Assembly: GCF_040537815.1 (NCBI RefSeq) | Contig: NZ_JBEWSZ010000005.1 | Span: 1-64,000 of the forward strand | DNA: 64,000 nucleotides | From: Mesorhizobium shangrilense | GTDB taxonomy: Bacteria > Pseudomonadota > Alphaproteobacteria > Rhizobiales > Rhizobiaceae | Direction of reading: 5' to 3' | Part shown: positions 8,588 through 22,069 of the stretch, in pieces | Position numbering within the stretch: position 1 is the stretch's first letter | Layout of the letters: the number at the start of each line of letters is the position of its first letter | Notes under the pieces: model-generated | Database searches by the model: none | Told to the model about the DNA's origin: nothing | Seen by the model: the letters and a program-made list of their open reading frames with translations, nothing else | Position numbers and translations under genes: made by a program

Positions 8588-8739
8588 GGTTCCGTGGCGA
8601 GATACCGCAGTCGGGCTGATCAACCATGACGATCGTCGCGAAATTAAGGTTTCGTTAACCATTCCCCTGTTTACTGGGCTGGTGATCCACTTTCAGCCCG
8701 CGACCACGGATGTACTGGCGCGAATGGCGAAGTGGAATG

Positions 8740-8767
8740 AAAGGTCGGCCTTGTGCCGGCCTTTTGC
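8740..8767 (+). terminator. Hairpin plus T-tract; possible end of an unannotated RNA
   Basis: A 10-bp stem (8740-8749 with 8755-8764, one G-U) and 5-nt loop run into TTTGCTTT. It lies 150 nt past the preceding stop codon, which is far for that gene, so it may instead end a small RNA encoded within 8600-8765. The remainder of the gap (8588-8926) shows no protein gene. Confidence 0.55.
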
Positions 8768-8926
8768 TTTCCAGGCCCGACCGCTCGTCAACCAGCCACC
8801 GATTGCGCTGGCAGGGCGACGGGGGCCTGCACGGAAACGTGGCGACGAGACATATTGTCATCGCCACCGCCTGCTCTACCATAAATGTCCTGACATCACG
8901 GCGTGCTTTGGCGAGGGCATTTTGCA

Positions 8927-9292
8927 ATGCGAGCTTCTGTAACCCTGATCATGGCGATTTCGATCGTCGCGGGAACAGCCGGTCAGTCGAAAGCCGCCAC
9001 GCTCAACACCATGGATGACGTCGGGGCCGCGATCCGCGCCTGCTGGAACCCGCCGTCCGATGTCAAGAATTCCACCGTCACATTGAGTTTCAGCTTCAAA
9101 CGCGACGGCACGTTGATCGGACCGCCGCGGCCAACCGCCATCCATGTCGAAGGCGATGCAAAGGCGCGGAAATTCTTCGTGGATGCCGCGACCTCAGCGT
9201 TGGCGCAATGCCTGCCGCTAACCTTTTCCCCGACACTGGCCAAGGGAATCGCGGGCACGGTGTTTACGTTGCAGTTCCGGGCCAAACAATAA
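8927..9292 (+). CDS. Exported protein with TonB/TolA C-terminal-like fold
   Basis: 121 residues from ATG 8927. An N-terminal signal (MRASVTLIMAISIVAGTAGQ, cleavage after SKA) is followed by AAIRACWNPP, then TLSFSFKRDGTLIGPPRPTA and FVDAATSALAQCLPLTF. The pattern of a Trp-Pro turn, a strand-rich core and two Cys resembles the TonB or TolA C-terminal domain (family-level inference). No ExbB/ExbD or TolQR partner is adjacent, so it may be a stand-alone periplasmic domain. Confidence 0.65.
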   Translation: MRASVTLIMAISIVAGTAGQSKAATLNTMDDVGAAIRACWNPPSDVKNSTVTLSFSFKRDGTLIGPPRPTAIHVEGDAKARKFFVDAATSALAQCLPLTFSPTLAKGIAGTVFTLQFRAKQ

Positions 9293-9416
9293 TCACATTG
9301 GACCGGTTGCGATAATCCCGGAAGATCGCGCCGGCTCAAATCGTCCAGATTGAATGAAAGCCCAGGCAGCGTCGCCCGAGTTCAAATGAGTGCGAAAGTC
9401 CTGCTTGCGCTCCCAG

Positions 9417-9632
9417 TCAGTGCTGGCTGCGTCTGGCATTGACATGCCGCGCCAGTTCCGGCGTCTCGAAGACATAGTCGTTCCAGGCCGACTCAGGGAT
9501 TTGACCCGCCAGATAGCATTCCAGCAACAGGCTTTGCTCGGGATTGAGGGGCCTTGGCGCGCGCTGATTGTCCAGCCCGAGCGAATGAAAAAGGTTTCTG
9601 GTCAGACCCGATACCGTGAAGTGGATCGACAT
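9417..9632 (-). CDS. Small conserved hypothetical protein (71 aa)
   Basis: The 71-residue frame starts at 9632 after a strong ribosome site AAGGAG spaced for initiation. It reads MSIHFTVSGLTRNLFHSLGL, then LNPEQSLLLECYLAGQIPE and a terminal RHVNARRSQH. Soluble and helical, with no signal. Longer in-frame extensions to 10286 run through antisense sequence and are not credible. It is divergent from the stress promoter and gene at 9722-10013. The function is unknown. Confidence 0.6.
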   Translation of the reverse strand: MSIHFTVSGLTRNLFHSLGLDNQRAPRPLNPEQSLLLECYLAGQIPESAWNDYVFETPELARHVNARRSQH

Positions 9633-9721
9633 GTGGGTTCTCCTTCCCACCCCCTCAACGCGGAAAGGAGGCAAAGGTTGCACGCCGGTTTGGTCAAGGT
9701 TCGTTCTCGAAACCCCTGTCC

Positions 9722-9746
9722 GGAACGCCCGGGCAATCGCGGCGTT
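9722..9746 (+). promoter_or_regulatory. Predicted EcfG promoter for 9777 gene
   Basis: GGAAC at 9722-9726 and CGTT at 9743-9746 with 16 nt between match the known alphaproteobacterial EcfG consensus exactly. The -10 element ends 30 nt before the start codon of the small gene at 9777. This is the outlying member of a set otherwise found at 28-37.2 kb. Confidence 0.75.
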
Positions 9747-9776
9747 GTGAATGGCGATCAACCGGGAGCAGCTGCC

Positions 9777-10013
9777 ATGGCCACGTTCAGGGAAATGAGG
9801 GTGCATGAGATTGTCGAGGACGGCTCTCTGTCCACCGAACAGAAAATCGCGGAACTTCGGGGCATAGAGTCCGAGGCACGCGGGCTGCAGCGGGCAGCTT
9901 CGGAAAGCTCGATGGGAGACGATGACGGCTGGCAGGACGAACTGCGTCAGGTTCGCTTTGCGCTGGAAAAGCTTGGTGCCAAAGAACCGAGGAAAGGCGC
10001 CGCGACGCTCTGA
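9777..10013 (+). CDS. Small soluble stress-associated protein (78 aa)
   Basis: 78 residues from ATG 9777, after GGGAG. It begins MATFREMRVHEIVEDGSLS, followed by TEQKIAELRGIESEARGLQR and an acidic SSMGDDDGWQDELRQVRFAL. It is strongly helical and charged, perhaps a coiled coil. A perfect EcfG-type promoter lies 30 nt upstream, so it is probably induced in the general stress response. No domain is recognised. In-frame sequence upstream of 9777 reads through antisense of the neighbouring gene and is not likely translated. Confidence 0.65.
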   Translation: MATFREMRVHEIVEDGSLSTEQKIAELRGIESEARGLQRAASESSMGDDDGWQDELRQVRFALEKLGAKEPRKGAATL

Positions 10014-10035
10014 GCCGGTTGACGCACGGAAACCG

Positions 10036-10386
10036 TTATTCGCAGACCATACGGTACCGCTGGCCCGGCTCGCTGACGTTCCTGCAGGTAAGGGGCTTTT
10101 CCGGCTTGGAAGAAGAGAGCGGAGGGCTGGAGAGCCTCGACACGCGTCTCGTGGCCGCCTTGTGGTGTGTGGCACGGCGCGGTTCGAAGCTTCGTGGTTC
10201 CTGCGGCGCGACCGGAAACACGCTGGGTTCGATGAGCGGCTGCGGCGTGCGCGGTGGCACCTTGTCAAAGAACCGTCTCGCATCAAGCGGCTTGGGAATG
10301 ATCACCGTACCGTCATAGCTACGCGCGCAACCGCCGCTGAAAAGTAACGCCAGCCCCAGGAAAAAAGGCAGAATCCGCTCAAACAT
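10036..10386 (-). CDS. Small lipoprotein
   Basis: 116 residues from ATG 10386 after GCAGGGG. The signal peptide MFERILPFFLGLALLFSGGC ends in a lipobox (LFSGGC), so the mature protein is lipid-anchored at Cys20. The mature part is Pro/Arg-rich (FFDKVPPRTPQPLIEP) and ends with a Cys pair region LTCRNVSEPGQRYRMVCE. The function is unknown. It is convergent with the stress gene ending at 10013. Confidence 0.65.
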   Translation of the reverse strand: MFERILPFFLGLALLFSGGCARSYDGTVIIPKPLDARRFFDKVPPRTPQPLIEPSVFPVAPQEPRSFEPRRATHHKAATRRVSRLSSPPLSSSKPEKPLTCRNVSEPGQRYRMVCE

Positions 10387-10587
10387 ATGTACACCCCTGC
10401 TGGGCTTATAACGCGGCTTGCATATCGCCGACAACCGGCGGAATGGCGCAGGCAAAGGTCGAATTCGAATGGGCAGCGATCGGCTGGTGGCGATTTGTTA
10501 AGGTTAGCCGATCGTTAATGCTTCTGAGGCACATTCCGCGAACGAACCTCGGGGGAGGGTTCGACCTGATTTTCGGGGTGGGACGGC

Positions 10588-14718
<4,131 letters not shown>

Positions 14719-15310
14719 CCGGCCCCGCACGACGCGGCGTCAGCGAGATCCCTTACAGGACGCGATGGGGTCGTTGTGTACGGTTGTTACCGAACGGAAG
14801 ACCATCGCCGAAACTGATAGTATTGGTTTCGATCGAGATTCGGGCGCTGCTCTTGTGCGAAAGGCTATGGTGCGATCGCGCCATATCAAAGCTAAGGTCC
14901 AGCCGGGACAATATCTGTATTCGAGTTCCGCTCCTCAGTTACGGGCGGGAGCAGCGACCGCCGGCATGGAACAGCGTCAATCTACCCCAACGGACCTGTT
15001 TTCGGCGACGGCTCGGCCAAGACATCCTCTGGCCGAATGCAACGCGCTCCCGCCCGGATTTTCTTTGTCAGGGCGGACGCCGCCGCGCTGGTGGCGAATA
15101 TCGACTGAAAAACGCGCAAGCCCATGATTCCCGGGACAAACTCCGCTTCTGTCCGGAAGAGCCGACGGCGTTCGTTTCCGGTGCCGCCATGCGGCGTTAC
15201 CGGGGTGACATGAAACTGTCATGCGACTGTAATAATCGAAGGCTATTGGCCTCAGCGGGCGCTGAAAGGAATGGCGCCGAGAGACCATCTTCCGAACAGG
15301 AGCAGGCCAC
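14719..15310. other. Long pst leader/intergenic region
   Basis: A gap of 590 nt between the hybrid kinase and pstS. The only clear element is the Pho box near its right end. The left two thirds show no convincing gene, hairpin or repeat on either strand. Confidence 0.6.
15205..15233 (+). promoter_or_regulatory. Pho box (PhoB binding site) before pstS
   Basis: CTGTCAT at 15216 and CTGTAAT at 15227 are spaced exactly 11 nt apart, matching the known PhoB direct-repeat pattern (CTGTCAT-N4-CTGTCAT). A weaker third unit, GTGACAT at 15205, keeps the same 11-nt phase. The block ends 77 nt before the pstS start. PhoB encoded at the end of this operon should bind here under phosphate limitation. Confidence 0.88.
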
Positions 15311-16366
15311 ATGAGACATTTCATCCGCTCGGCGGCTGTTGCGATTGCAATGGCTGCGGCGTCTACCCTCACCCTCTCTGCAGCAATGGCCGCGGATCTT
15401 TCCGGCGCCGGCTCGACCTTCATCTATCCGGTGTTCGCCAAGTGGGCCGACACCTACAAGAAGGACACCGGCATCGGCCTCAACTACCAGTCGATCGGTT
15501 CCGGCGGCGGCATCAAGCAGGTCATCGCCAAGACCGTGACCTTCGGCGCCACCGACAAGCCGATGTCCGATGCCGACCTCGAGAAGAACGGCCTCGTGCA
15601 GTTCCCGATGGTGATGGGCGGCATCGTGCCGATCGTCAACCTCTCCGGCGTCAAGCCGGGCGAACTCGTCCTTGACGGCAAGACGATCGCACAGATCTAC
15701 CTCGGCGCCATCACCACCTGGGACGACGCCGCGATCAAGGCGCTGAACCCGACCCTCACCCTGCCGTCCACCGCCATCGCCGTCGTCCACCGTTCGGACG
15801 GCTCGGGCACGACCTTCAATTTCACCGACTACCTGGTCAAGCTGTCGCCTGACTGGAAGTCGAAGGTTGGTTCGGACACCGCTGTCGAATGGCCGGTCGG
15901 CGTCGGCGCCAAGGGCAGCGAAGGCGTTGCCAACACCGTCAAGCAGACCGACGGCGGCATCGGCTACGTCGAATACGCCTACGCCAAGCAGAACAAGTTG
16001 TCCTACTCCAAGATGCTGAATGCCGCCGGCAAGGTTGTCGAGCCGTCGCTCGAATCCTTTGGCGCGGCTGCTTCGAATGCCGACTTCAAGGGCTCGAAGA
16101 ACTTCAACGTCATCATCACCAACGAGCCGGGCGACGCCACCTGGCCGATCGCAGCCTCGACCTGGGTGCTGATCCACAAGGCTCCGGATGATGCCGCGGC
16201 CACCGGCGAAGCGCTGAAGTTCTTTGCCTGGGCCTACAAGGACGGCAAGGACACCGCCAAGGCGCTCGACTACGTCTCGATCCCCGACAGCGTCGTCGAC
16301 CTGATCAAGGCCTCGTGGAAGGCCGATATCAAGGCTGACGGCAAGCCGGTCTTCGCGGGCGAATAA
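15311..16366 (+). CDS. pstS: Phosphate ABC transporter substrate-binding protein PstS
   Basis: 351 residues with a signal peptide (cleavage near SAAMA at about residue 28). The mature protein opens [20 protein letters not shown], the classic PstS N-terminus, and holds the phosphate loops [18 protein letters not shown] and [16 protein letters not shown]. It captures inorganic phosphate in the periplasm for PstCAB. First gene of the operon, preceded by the Pho box and by AACAGGAG near the start. A hairpin follows its stop, probably keeping pstS mRNA more abundant than the membrane genes. Confidence 0.97.
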   Translation: MRHFIRSAAVAIAMAAASTLTLSAAMAADLSGAGSTFIYPVFAKWADTYKKDTGIGLNYQSIGSGGGIKQVIAKTVTFGATDKPMSDADLEKNGLVQFPMVMGGIVPIVNLSGVKPGELVLDGKTIAQIYLGAITTWDDAAIKALNPTLTLPSTAIAVVHRSDGSGTTFNFTDYLVKLSPDWKSKVGSDTAVEWPVGVGAKGSEGVANTVKQTDGGIGYVEYAYAKQNKLSYSKMLNAAGKVVEPSLESFGAAASNADFKGSKNFNVIITNEPGDATWPIAASTWVLIHKAPDDAAATGEALKFFAWAYKDGKDTAKALDYVSIPDSVVDLIKASWKADIKADGKPVFAGE

Positions 16367-16377
16367 CCATACCTGAG

Positions 16378-16404
16378 GGGGCGTCGCATGGCGGCGCCCC
16401 TTTT
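16378..16404 (+). terminator. Hairpin between pstS and pstC (attenuator)
   Basis: A 10-bp GC stem (16378-16387 with 16391-16400) and 3-nt loop followed by TTTT. It lies inside an operon, so it is likely a partial terminator or 3' stabiliser giving more pstS than pstC mRNA. Confidence 0.65.
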
Positions 16405-16430
16405 CCTCAAGACAAAGAGCCGAGCCTGAC

Positions 16431-17414
16431 ATGAGCGCTGCCCAGGAAGCCTTGCCAGCCATTCGCGGTTCGCGTGACGCGACTGTCAAACGGTTCGCGC
16501 TGACAGATGCCGTCTTTCACGGCATGACCCGGGCCGCCGCCATATTGGTGCTGGTCCTGCTCGGCGGTGTCGCGATCTCGCTGTTCGCCGGTTCCTGGCA
16601 GGCCCTGTCCACCTTCGGCTTCTCCTTCCTGACCACCGAAAGCTGGAATCCGGTGACGGAGAAATTCGGTGCGCTGGCGCCGATCTATGGCACGATCGTC
16701 ACCTCGGCCATCGCCATCCTGATTGCCGTGCCGCTCGGCATCGGCATCGCCATATTCCTCACCGAGCTTTGCCCGCGCCCGCTTCGGCGCCCGATCGGCA
16801 TGGCGGTGGAGTTGCTCGCCGGCATCCCCTCGATCATCTACGGCATCTGGGGCCTGTTCGTGCTGGCACCTTTCCTGCAGACGACCGTGCAGCCCTTCAT
16901 CATCGGCGTGTTCCATGGCATTCCCGGCCTCAACAGCCTGTTTGCCGGTCCGCCCTACGGCATTGGCCTGCTGACCTCGTCCCTGATCCTTGCCATCATG
17001 GTGCTGCCCTTCATCACCTCGATCACCAAGGACGTCTTCGACACGGTGCCGCCGGTGCTGAAAGAGTCCGCCTACGGCATTGGCTGCACGACCTGGGAAG
17101 TGACCCGCCGGGTTGTCATTCCCTACACACGGATCGGCATCATGGGCGGCGTCATGCTCGGCCTTGGCCGCGCGCTGGGCGAAACCATGGCGGTGACCTT
17201 CGTCATCGGCAACGCGCACCGCATCAGCACATCGCTGTTCGCGCCGGCCACGACGATCTCGGCGACCATCGCCAACGAATTCACCGAAGCCGTCGGCGAT
17301 CTCTACACCTCGTCGCTGGTGGCGCTCGGCCTGATCCTCTTCGTCATCACTTTCCTGATCCTTGCCATCGCACGCTACATGCTGATGCGCATCGACGCCC
17401 GCACGGGAGCCTGA
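16431..17414 (+). CDS. pstC: Phosphate ABC transporter permease PstC
   Basis: 327 residues with about six membrane helices. The permease-type EAA loop lies around ESAYGIGCTTWEVTRRVVIP, followed by GLGRALGETMAVTFVIGN, typical of PstC. Together with PstA it forms the inner-membrane channel for phosphate. It starts 64 nt after pstS, past the hairpin, and is followed 3 nt later by pstA, so it is in the pst operon. Confidence 0.96.
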   Translation: MSAAQEALPAIRGSRDATVKRFALTDAVFHGMTRAAAILVLVLLGGVAISLFAGSWQALSTFGFSFLTTESWNPVTEKFGALAPIYGTIVTSAIAILIAVPLGIGIAIFLTELCPRPLRRPIGMAVELLAGIPSIIYGIWGLFVLAPFLQTTVQPFIIGVFHGIPGLNSLFAGPPYGIGLLTSSLILAIMVLPFITSITKDVFDTVPPVLKESAYGIGCTTWEVTRRVVIPYTRIGIMGGVMLGLGRALGETMAVTFVIGNAHRISTSLFAPATTISATIANEFTEAVGDLYTSSLVALGLILFVITFLILAIARYMLMRIDARTGA

Positions 17415-17417
17415 CCG

Positions 17418-18269
17418 ATGTCGACAGCCACATCGCTTCACCAGAGCCGCAAGAGGAAGAATGGCGTGATGATGACGCTGTGCGTCATTGCTGCGGGCAT
17501 CGGACTTGTCTGGCTGGCGCTCATTCTCGGCGCGCTGGTCTACAAGGGCGCGGCCGGCCTGTCGCTTGACGTGTTCACGCAGATGACGCCGCCTCCCGGC
17601 GACGCCGGCGGCCTGCTCAACGCCATCTACGGCAGCGTAGTGATGACCGTCATCGCCGTCATTGTCGGCACGCCGATCGGCGTGCTGGCCGGCACCTACA
17701 TGGCCGAGTATGGCCGCTTTTCAAAGCTCACCACGGTGGTGCGCTTCATCAACGACATCCTGTTGTCGGCGCCGTCGATCATCATCGGTCTGTTCGTCTA
17801 CGAACTGATGGTGCGGCCGATGGGGCATTTCTCGGCGCTTGCCGGCGCGGTCGCTCTCGCCATCCTGGTGATCCCGGTCGTCGTGCGCACCACGGAGGAC
17901 ATGCTCAACCTGGTGCCGAACGCCCTGCGCGAAGCCGGCACCGCGATCGGCGCGCCGCGCTGGGTGGTCATCAAGTCGGTCGCCTATCGCGCCGCCCTTT
18001 CCGGCATCGTCACCGGCATATTGCTGTCGATTGCCCGCATCTCCGGCGAGACGGCGCCACTGCTCTTCACAGCGCTCAACAACCAGTTCTGGTCGAGCAA
18101 TCTCAACGCGCCGATGGCCAGCCTGCCTGTCACCATCTTCCAGTTCGCTCTCAGCCCTTACGAGGAATGGCAGCAACTGGCCTGGACCGGCGCACTCATC
18201 ATCACATTGACGGTTCTTGCGCTCAGCATCTTTGCGCGCAGCCTGACCGGACGCAGAGAGGACAAATGA
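17418..18269 (+). CDS. pstA: Phosphate ABC transporter permease PstA
   Basis: 283 residues with six predicted helices, second half of the Pst channel. Diagnostic stretches are [20 protein letters not shown], the EAA-like loop [20 protein letters not shown], and [18 protein letters not shown]. Its stop codon overlaps the pstB start (ATGA), which indicates coupled translation within the pst operon. Confidence 0.96.
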   Translation: MSTATSLHQSRKRKNGVMMTLCVIAAGIGLVWLALILGALVYKGAAGLSLDVFTQMTPPPGDAGGLLNAIYGSVVMTVIAVIVGTPIGVLAGTYMAEYGRFSKLTTVVRFINDILLSAPSIIIGLFVYELMVRPMGHFSALAGAVALAILVIPVVVRTTEDMLNLVPNALREAGTAIGAPRWVVIKSVAYRAALSGIVTGILLSIARISGETAPLLFTALNNQFWSSNLNAPMASLPVTIFQFALSPYEEWQQLAWTGALIITLTVLALSIFARSLTGRREDK

Positions 18270-19072
18270 GCCAGATGCTGTCTCCAGACATGACGATCGC
18301 CGCCGAGGCAACCGCCACCAAGGCCAAGATCGAGGTCAAGAACCTCAACTTCTACTACGGCCAGTCGAAGGCGCTGAAGGACATCACGCTGTCGTTGCCG
18401 GAGCGCAGCGTCACCGCCTTCATCGGCCCGTCGGGCTGCGGAAAGTCGACGCTGCTGCGCGTCTTCAACCGCATCTACGAACTCTATCCCAAGCAGACCG
18501 CCGAGGGCCAGGTGCTGCTCGACGGTCAGAACGTTCTCGACCGCTCGCAGGACCTCAACCTGCTGCGCACCAAGATCGGCATGGTGTTCCAGAAGCCGAC
18601 GCCGTTCCCGATGTCGATCTATGAAAACATCGCTTTCGGCGTCAGGCTCTATGAGAAGATCAGCAAGTCGGAGATGGACGGCCGCGTCGAACAGGCGCTG
18701 AAGCGCGCCGCGCTGTGGACCGAGGTCAAGGACAAGCTCAACGCCAGCGGCCTCAGCCTCTCCGGCGGCCAGCAGCAGCGGCTCTGCATCGCCCGCACCG
18801 TGGCGGTGAAGCCGGAAGTCATCCTGCTCGACGAGCCGGCCTCGGCGCTCGATCCGCTGTCGACCGCCAAGATCGAGGAGCTGATCGACGAATTGCAAGC
18901 CGACTACACGATCGTCATCGTCACCCATAACATGCAGCAGGCAGCACGCGTGTCGAAGCAGACCGCCTTCATGTATCTGGGCGAACTGGTCGAGTTCGAC
19001 CGCACCGAGAAGATCTTCACGTCGCCCCGCGAGAAGCGCACCCAGGACTACATCACCGGCCGCTTCGGCTGA
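18266..19072 (+). CDS. pstB: Phosphate ABC transporter ATPase PstB
   Basis: 268 residues from the ATG overlapping the pstA stop. Walker A is GPSGCGKST, the signature is [16 protein letters not shown], and Walker B is [13 protein letters not shown]. The PstB-specific start [16 protein letters not shown] is also clear. It hydrolyses ATP to drive phosphate import and, with PhoU, takes part in phosphate signalling. Confidence 0.97.
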   Translation: MSQMLSPDMTIAAEATATKAKIEVKNLNFYYGQSKALKDITLSLPERSVTAFIGPSGCGKSTLLRVFNRIYELYPKQTAEGQVLLDGQNVLDRSQDLNLLRTKIGMVFQKPTPFPMSIYENIAFGVRLYEKISKSEMDGRVEQALKRAALWTEVKDKLNASGLSLSGGQQQRLCIARTVAVKPEVILLDEPASALDPLSTAKIEELIDELQADYTIVIVTHNMQQAARVSKQTAFMYLGELVEFDRTEKIFTSPREKRTQDYITGRFG

Positions 19073-19098
19073 GCTCAGGCATACGAGGGACTAAGATC

Positions 19099-19806
19099 AT
19101 GAGCGAACACACAGTCGCTGCTTTCGACGAGGATCTCGGACAGATCAGCAGGCTCATCAGCGACATGGGCGATCTCGCCGGCTCGATGGTCGGTGGCGCG
19201 ACCAAGGCATTGCTGAATTCCGACAACGCACTGGCACAGCGCGTCGTTTCCGATGACGCCATCATGGATGCGCGTCAGCGCGAGCTCGACGACCGCGCCA
19301 TCACGCTGATCGCCAAGCGGCAGCCGATGGCCGACGACCTGCGTCATGTCGTCGGCTCGATCCGCATGGCCGGCGATCTCGAACGCATCGGCGACCTTGC
19401 CAAGAACATCGCCAAGCGTGTCGGCACAGTCGGCCTCAGCGTCACTCCGCGCGACCTGTCGCATTCGATCGACGGCATGGCGCAGCTGGTGCTGATCCAG
19501 GTGCAGGGCGTTATCGAGGAATACGCGGCACGCGATGCGGCCGCACTGGCCAAGCTGCGGGCCGACGACGAACGCATCGACGTCAAGTACACGTCGGTGT
19601 TCCGCGAATTGCTGACCTACATGATGGAAGACCCGCGCAACATCACCGCGTGTACGCATCTTCTGTTCTGCGCCAAGAATCTCGAGCGCATCGGCGACCA
19701 CGTGACCAACATCGCTGAAAATGCGTACTATGTTCTGACCGGCACGCAGCTGCCCGCCAATCGCCCGAAGCAGGACGAGACGGCGATGTCCGTGCCGGCG
19801 GCATGA
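19099..19806 (+). CDS. phoU: Phosphate signalling regulator PhoU
   Basis: 235 residues made of two similar three-helix units, the PhoU fold. Metal-cluster-type motifs are visible as DDLRHVVGSIRMAGDLERIGD in the first half and ITACTHLLFCAKNLERIGDH in the second. It links Pst transport activity to the PhoR-PhoB pathway by repressing signalling when phosphate is ample. It lies 26 nt after pstB and 16 nt before phoB, in the same operon. Confidence 0.96.
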   Translation: MSEHTVAAFDEDLGQISRLISDMGDLAGSMVGGATKALLNSDNALAQRVVSDDAIMDARQRELDDRAITLIAKRQPMADDLRHVVGSIRMAGDLERIGDLAKNIAKRVGTVGLSVTPRDLSHSIDGMAQLVLIQVQGVIEEYAARDAAALAKLRADDERIDVKYTSVFRELLTYMMEDPRNITACTHLLFCAKNLERIGDHVTNIAENAYYVLTGTQLPANRPKQDETAMSVPAA

Positions 19807-19822
19807 CAGGGGTGACCAGCCG

Positions 19823-20512
19823 ATGATCGCGCCACGTATCATGGTGGTGGAGGATGAGGAGCCGTTGGGGGTGCTGCTCCGCTACAATCTCGAATCCGAA
19901 GGCTATCAGGTCGAGGTGGTGACGCGCGGCGACGAGGCCGAGATCCGGCTGCAGGAGAACGTTCCCGACCTGCTGGTGCTGGACTGGATGGTGCCGGCGG
20001 TGTCGGGCATCGAACTCTGCCGCAGGTTGCGGATGCGCTCCGAAACCGAACGGCTGCCGATCATCATGCTGACCGCGCGTGGCGAAGAGAGCGACCGGGT
20101 ACGTGGCCTGTCCACCGGCGCCGACGACTATCTGGTCAAGCCGTTCTCGACGCCGGAATTCATGGCCAGGGTCAAGGCATTGCTGCGCCGCGCGAAGCCG
20201 GAAGTCCTGTCCAGCGTGTTGAAGGTCGGCGATATCGTGCTCGATCGCGAGTCGCACCGGGTCTATCGCAAGAAGAGCGAGATCAGGCTTGGCCCGACCG
20301 AATTCCGCCTGCTTGAATTCATGATGCGCCACCCGGGCCGGGTGTTCTCGCGCAGCCAGCTGCTCGACAATGTCTGGGGCGAGACGATCTATATCGACGA
20401 GCGTACGGTGGACGTCCACGTCGGCCGGCTGCGCAAGGCGGTCAACAATGGCCGCATGCCCGACGTGATCCGCACCATCCGCGGGGCGGGCTACGCCATA
20501 CGCGAGGATTGA
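19823..20512 (+). CDS. phoB: Phosphate regulon response regulator PhoB
   Basis: 229 residues: receiver (acidic pair at EDEEP, phospho-acceptor Asp54 in LVLDWMVPAVSG, conserved KPFSTPEF) and a winged-helix output domain ending TVDVHVGRLRKAVNNG. It activates phosphate-starvation genes by binding Pho boxes, including the one before pstS, so the operon is autoregulated. No phoR sensor kinase gene is found in this window, which is notable because phoR often sits next to this cluster. Confidence 0.94.
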   Translation: MIAPRIMVVEDEEPLGVLLRYNLESEGYQVEVVTRGDEAEIRLQENVPDLLVLDWMVPAVSGIELCRRLRMRSETERLPIIMLTARGEESDRVRGLSTGADDYLVKPFSTPEFMARVKALLRRAKPEVLSSVLKVGDIVLDRESHRVYRKKSEIRLGPTEFRLLEFMMRHPGRVFSRSQLLDNVWGETIYIDERTVDVHVGRLRKAVNNGRMPDVIRTIRGAGYAIRED

Positions 20513-20524
20513 TAGCGAACGGAC

Positions 20525-21769
20525 TCAGGCGACATTCTTGCCGATAGTGCCAGCTCGCGTCTGCGCGCCCGGCGCGAAAATCTCCTGGTCGACGAAGGTC
20601 AGCGCGCGCATGGCGCAGCCTTCGCGGATCAGTGGTAGTTCGTTCGGCTCGGTATCGAAGGAAATCGAGGCGGAATGCTGGCCGCCGGCGGTCTGTGCGA
20701 TGGCCTCGCGCAATGCCGGCTCGATCAGGTCGAAGGCGGCGGCGCTGACGCCGACCATGGCGACCGGGGCGGGGTCGATGAGCGCGAACAGGCTGCCCAG
20801 GCCGAAGCCAAGCGCTTCGCCGGCCTTGCGATAGGCTTCGCGCTCCGGGCCGTCCTTTTCGCGCGCCGTGGCCGCCAGTGCGCGCATGTCCGCGTCGCTG
20901 ACGTCGACCGGCTCGGCGTCCTCGCCCATCTGCTTTGCGTTGCGCCAGATGGCGTAGTTGCCGGCATAGGCCTCGACGCAGCCGCGCCGCCCGCAGCGGC
21001 AGAGCGCGCCATTCGGCCGGTGGATCATATGGCCGAACTCACCGCCTGACGAATGCGTGCCGGTGAAAAGCTCGCCTTTCAGAACCAGGCCCATGCCGAT
21101 GCCGTGCGAAAGCAGGATGGCGATGAAATCGTCGCGATAACGCTCCGGATCGCGCCAGCGCAGCGCCACTGCCATCATGTTGCAGTCGTTCTCCATGGTG
21201 GCGGGGATGCCGAACTCGCGCTCCAGTATGTCGGCGAAAGCGATGTTGGTCTGTGGCGTGATCGGCGACCACAGCATGGCGCGCGCATGGGAATCGGTGA
21301 TGCCCTGGATCGCCAGCGCGATGCGGGCGATGCTGCGCACGTCGAGGTCAGGATCCTCGAGCCGGCGCCGGACGATGGCTACGCATTCGCCGATCAACTC
21401 GTCGCGCGGCAAGGTCAGCGTGTCCAGGCGGCGCTGCTCCTCGGCGATGACCTGTCCAGCATAGTCGATGACGGCAACCGAGAGAAAATTGAGCGACAGC
21501 ACCACGGTCATCACCGCCGCCGCTTCCGGGTTGAGGCCAAGACCAACCTGCGGCCGGCCTCGCTTCAATGCTCCAGCCTCGCTTGGCTTGCTTTCCGCCA
21601 GGATGCCTTCGCCGATCAGATCGGATGAGATCGTCGATATGGTCGAATGGCTAAGCCCGGTGGTCGCCGCGATCTCGGTGCGCGAGGGTTGCCCGGTCCG
21701 GCGCACGGCCGCAATCACCATCGCCCGGTTGCGCCGGCGCAAATCGTCGTGACGGATTCCGACCGACAT
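20525..21769 (-). CDS. ROK-family transcriptional repressor (XylR-like)
   Basis: 414 residues. A MarR-like helix-turn-helix ([20 protein letters not shown]) is followed by a ROK sugar-kinase-like domain with the zinc motif [14 protein letters not shown] and [12 protein letters not shown]. Such repressors bind a sugar ligand and release DNA. It is divergent from a xylose-type transporter, so it is the likely repressor of xylFHG. Two near-identical palindromes in the shared intergenic region are its probable operators. The kinase-like core is likely only a sensing domain. Confidence 0.9.
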   Translation of the reverse strand: MSVGIRHDDLRRRNRAMVIAAVRRTGQPSRTEIAATTGLSHSTISTISSDLIGEGILAESKPSEAGALKRGRPQVGLGLNPEAAAVMTVVLSLNFLSVAVIDYAGQVIAEEQRRLDTLTLPRDELIGECVAIVRRRLEDPDLDVRSIARIALAIQGITDSHARAMLWSPITPQTNIAFADILEREFGIPATMENDCNMMAVALRWRDPERYRDDFIAILLSHGIGMGLVLKGELFTGTHSSGGEFGHMIHRPNGALCRCGRRGCVEAYAGNYAIWRNAKQMGEDAEPVDVSDADMRALAATAREKDGPEREAYRKAGEALGFGLGSLFALIDPAPVAMVGVSAAAFDLIEPALREAIAQTAGGQHSASISFDTEPNELPLIREGCAMRALTFVDQEIFAPGAQTRAGTIGKNVA

Positions 21770-21901
21770 GCTCTTTCACATCCTCCCAGCCGCAGCAGCC
21801 TTTCGTGGTCTCGAAGGCCGTCAGCGACACCTGAAGCGCGTCGCGCTCCAGGTTCTTGTTTCCGGCCAAATTCTGGCAGAACCCCACCATCCTGTCATTA
21901 T

Positions 21902-21920
21902 TTATTCGGAGCTCGAAAAA
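21902..21920. promoter_or_regulatory. Candidate ROK operator O1
   Basis: TTATTCGGAGCTCGAAAAA, which matches O2 at 21986 in 16 of 19 positions. It lies on the repressor-gene side of the divergent region, 132 nt before the repressor start, so it may serve autoregulation or DNA looping. Confidence 0.6.
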
Positions 21921-21956
21921 AATTCACGGGGACATCAAAATCCATCAGAATCGATG

Positions 21957-22004
21957 TTGACAGCGTTCCGGTGTTGGATCAGTGTTTTTTCGAGGCTCGA
22001 AAAA
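21957..22004 (+). promoter_or_regulatory. xylF promoter region with ROK operator O2
   Basis: A consensus -35 TTGACA lies at 21957-21962; the -10 about 17-18 nt later is weak (around CAGTGT). Directly after it, 21986-22004 is a near-perfect palindrome TTTTTCGAG-G-CTCGAAAAA, so a bound repressor would block the start site. The centre of O2 is 84 bp from that of O1, about eight helical turns. Confidence 0.62.
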
Positions 22005-22069
22005 ATGGAGCCTTTGTGCCGGCCCTCGGGTCAGTTTGGTCGCGCCACACGCGGCGCAGGGAGGATAAT

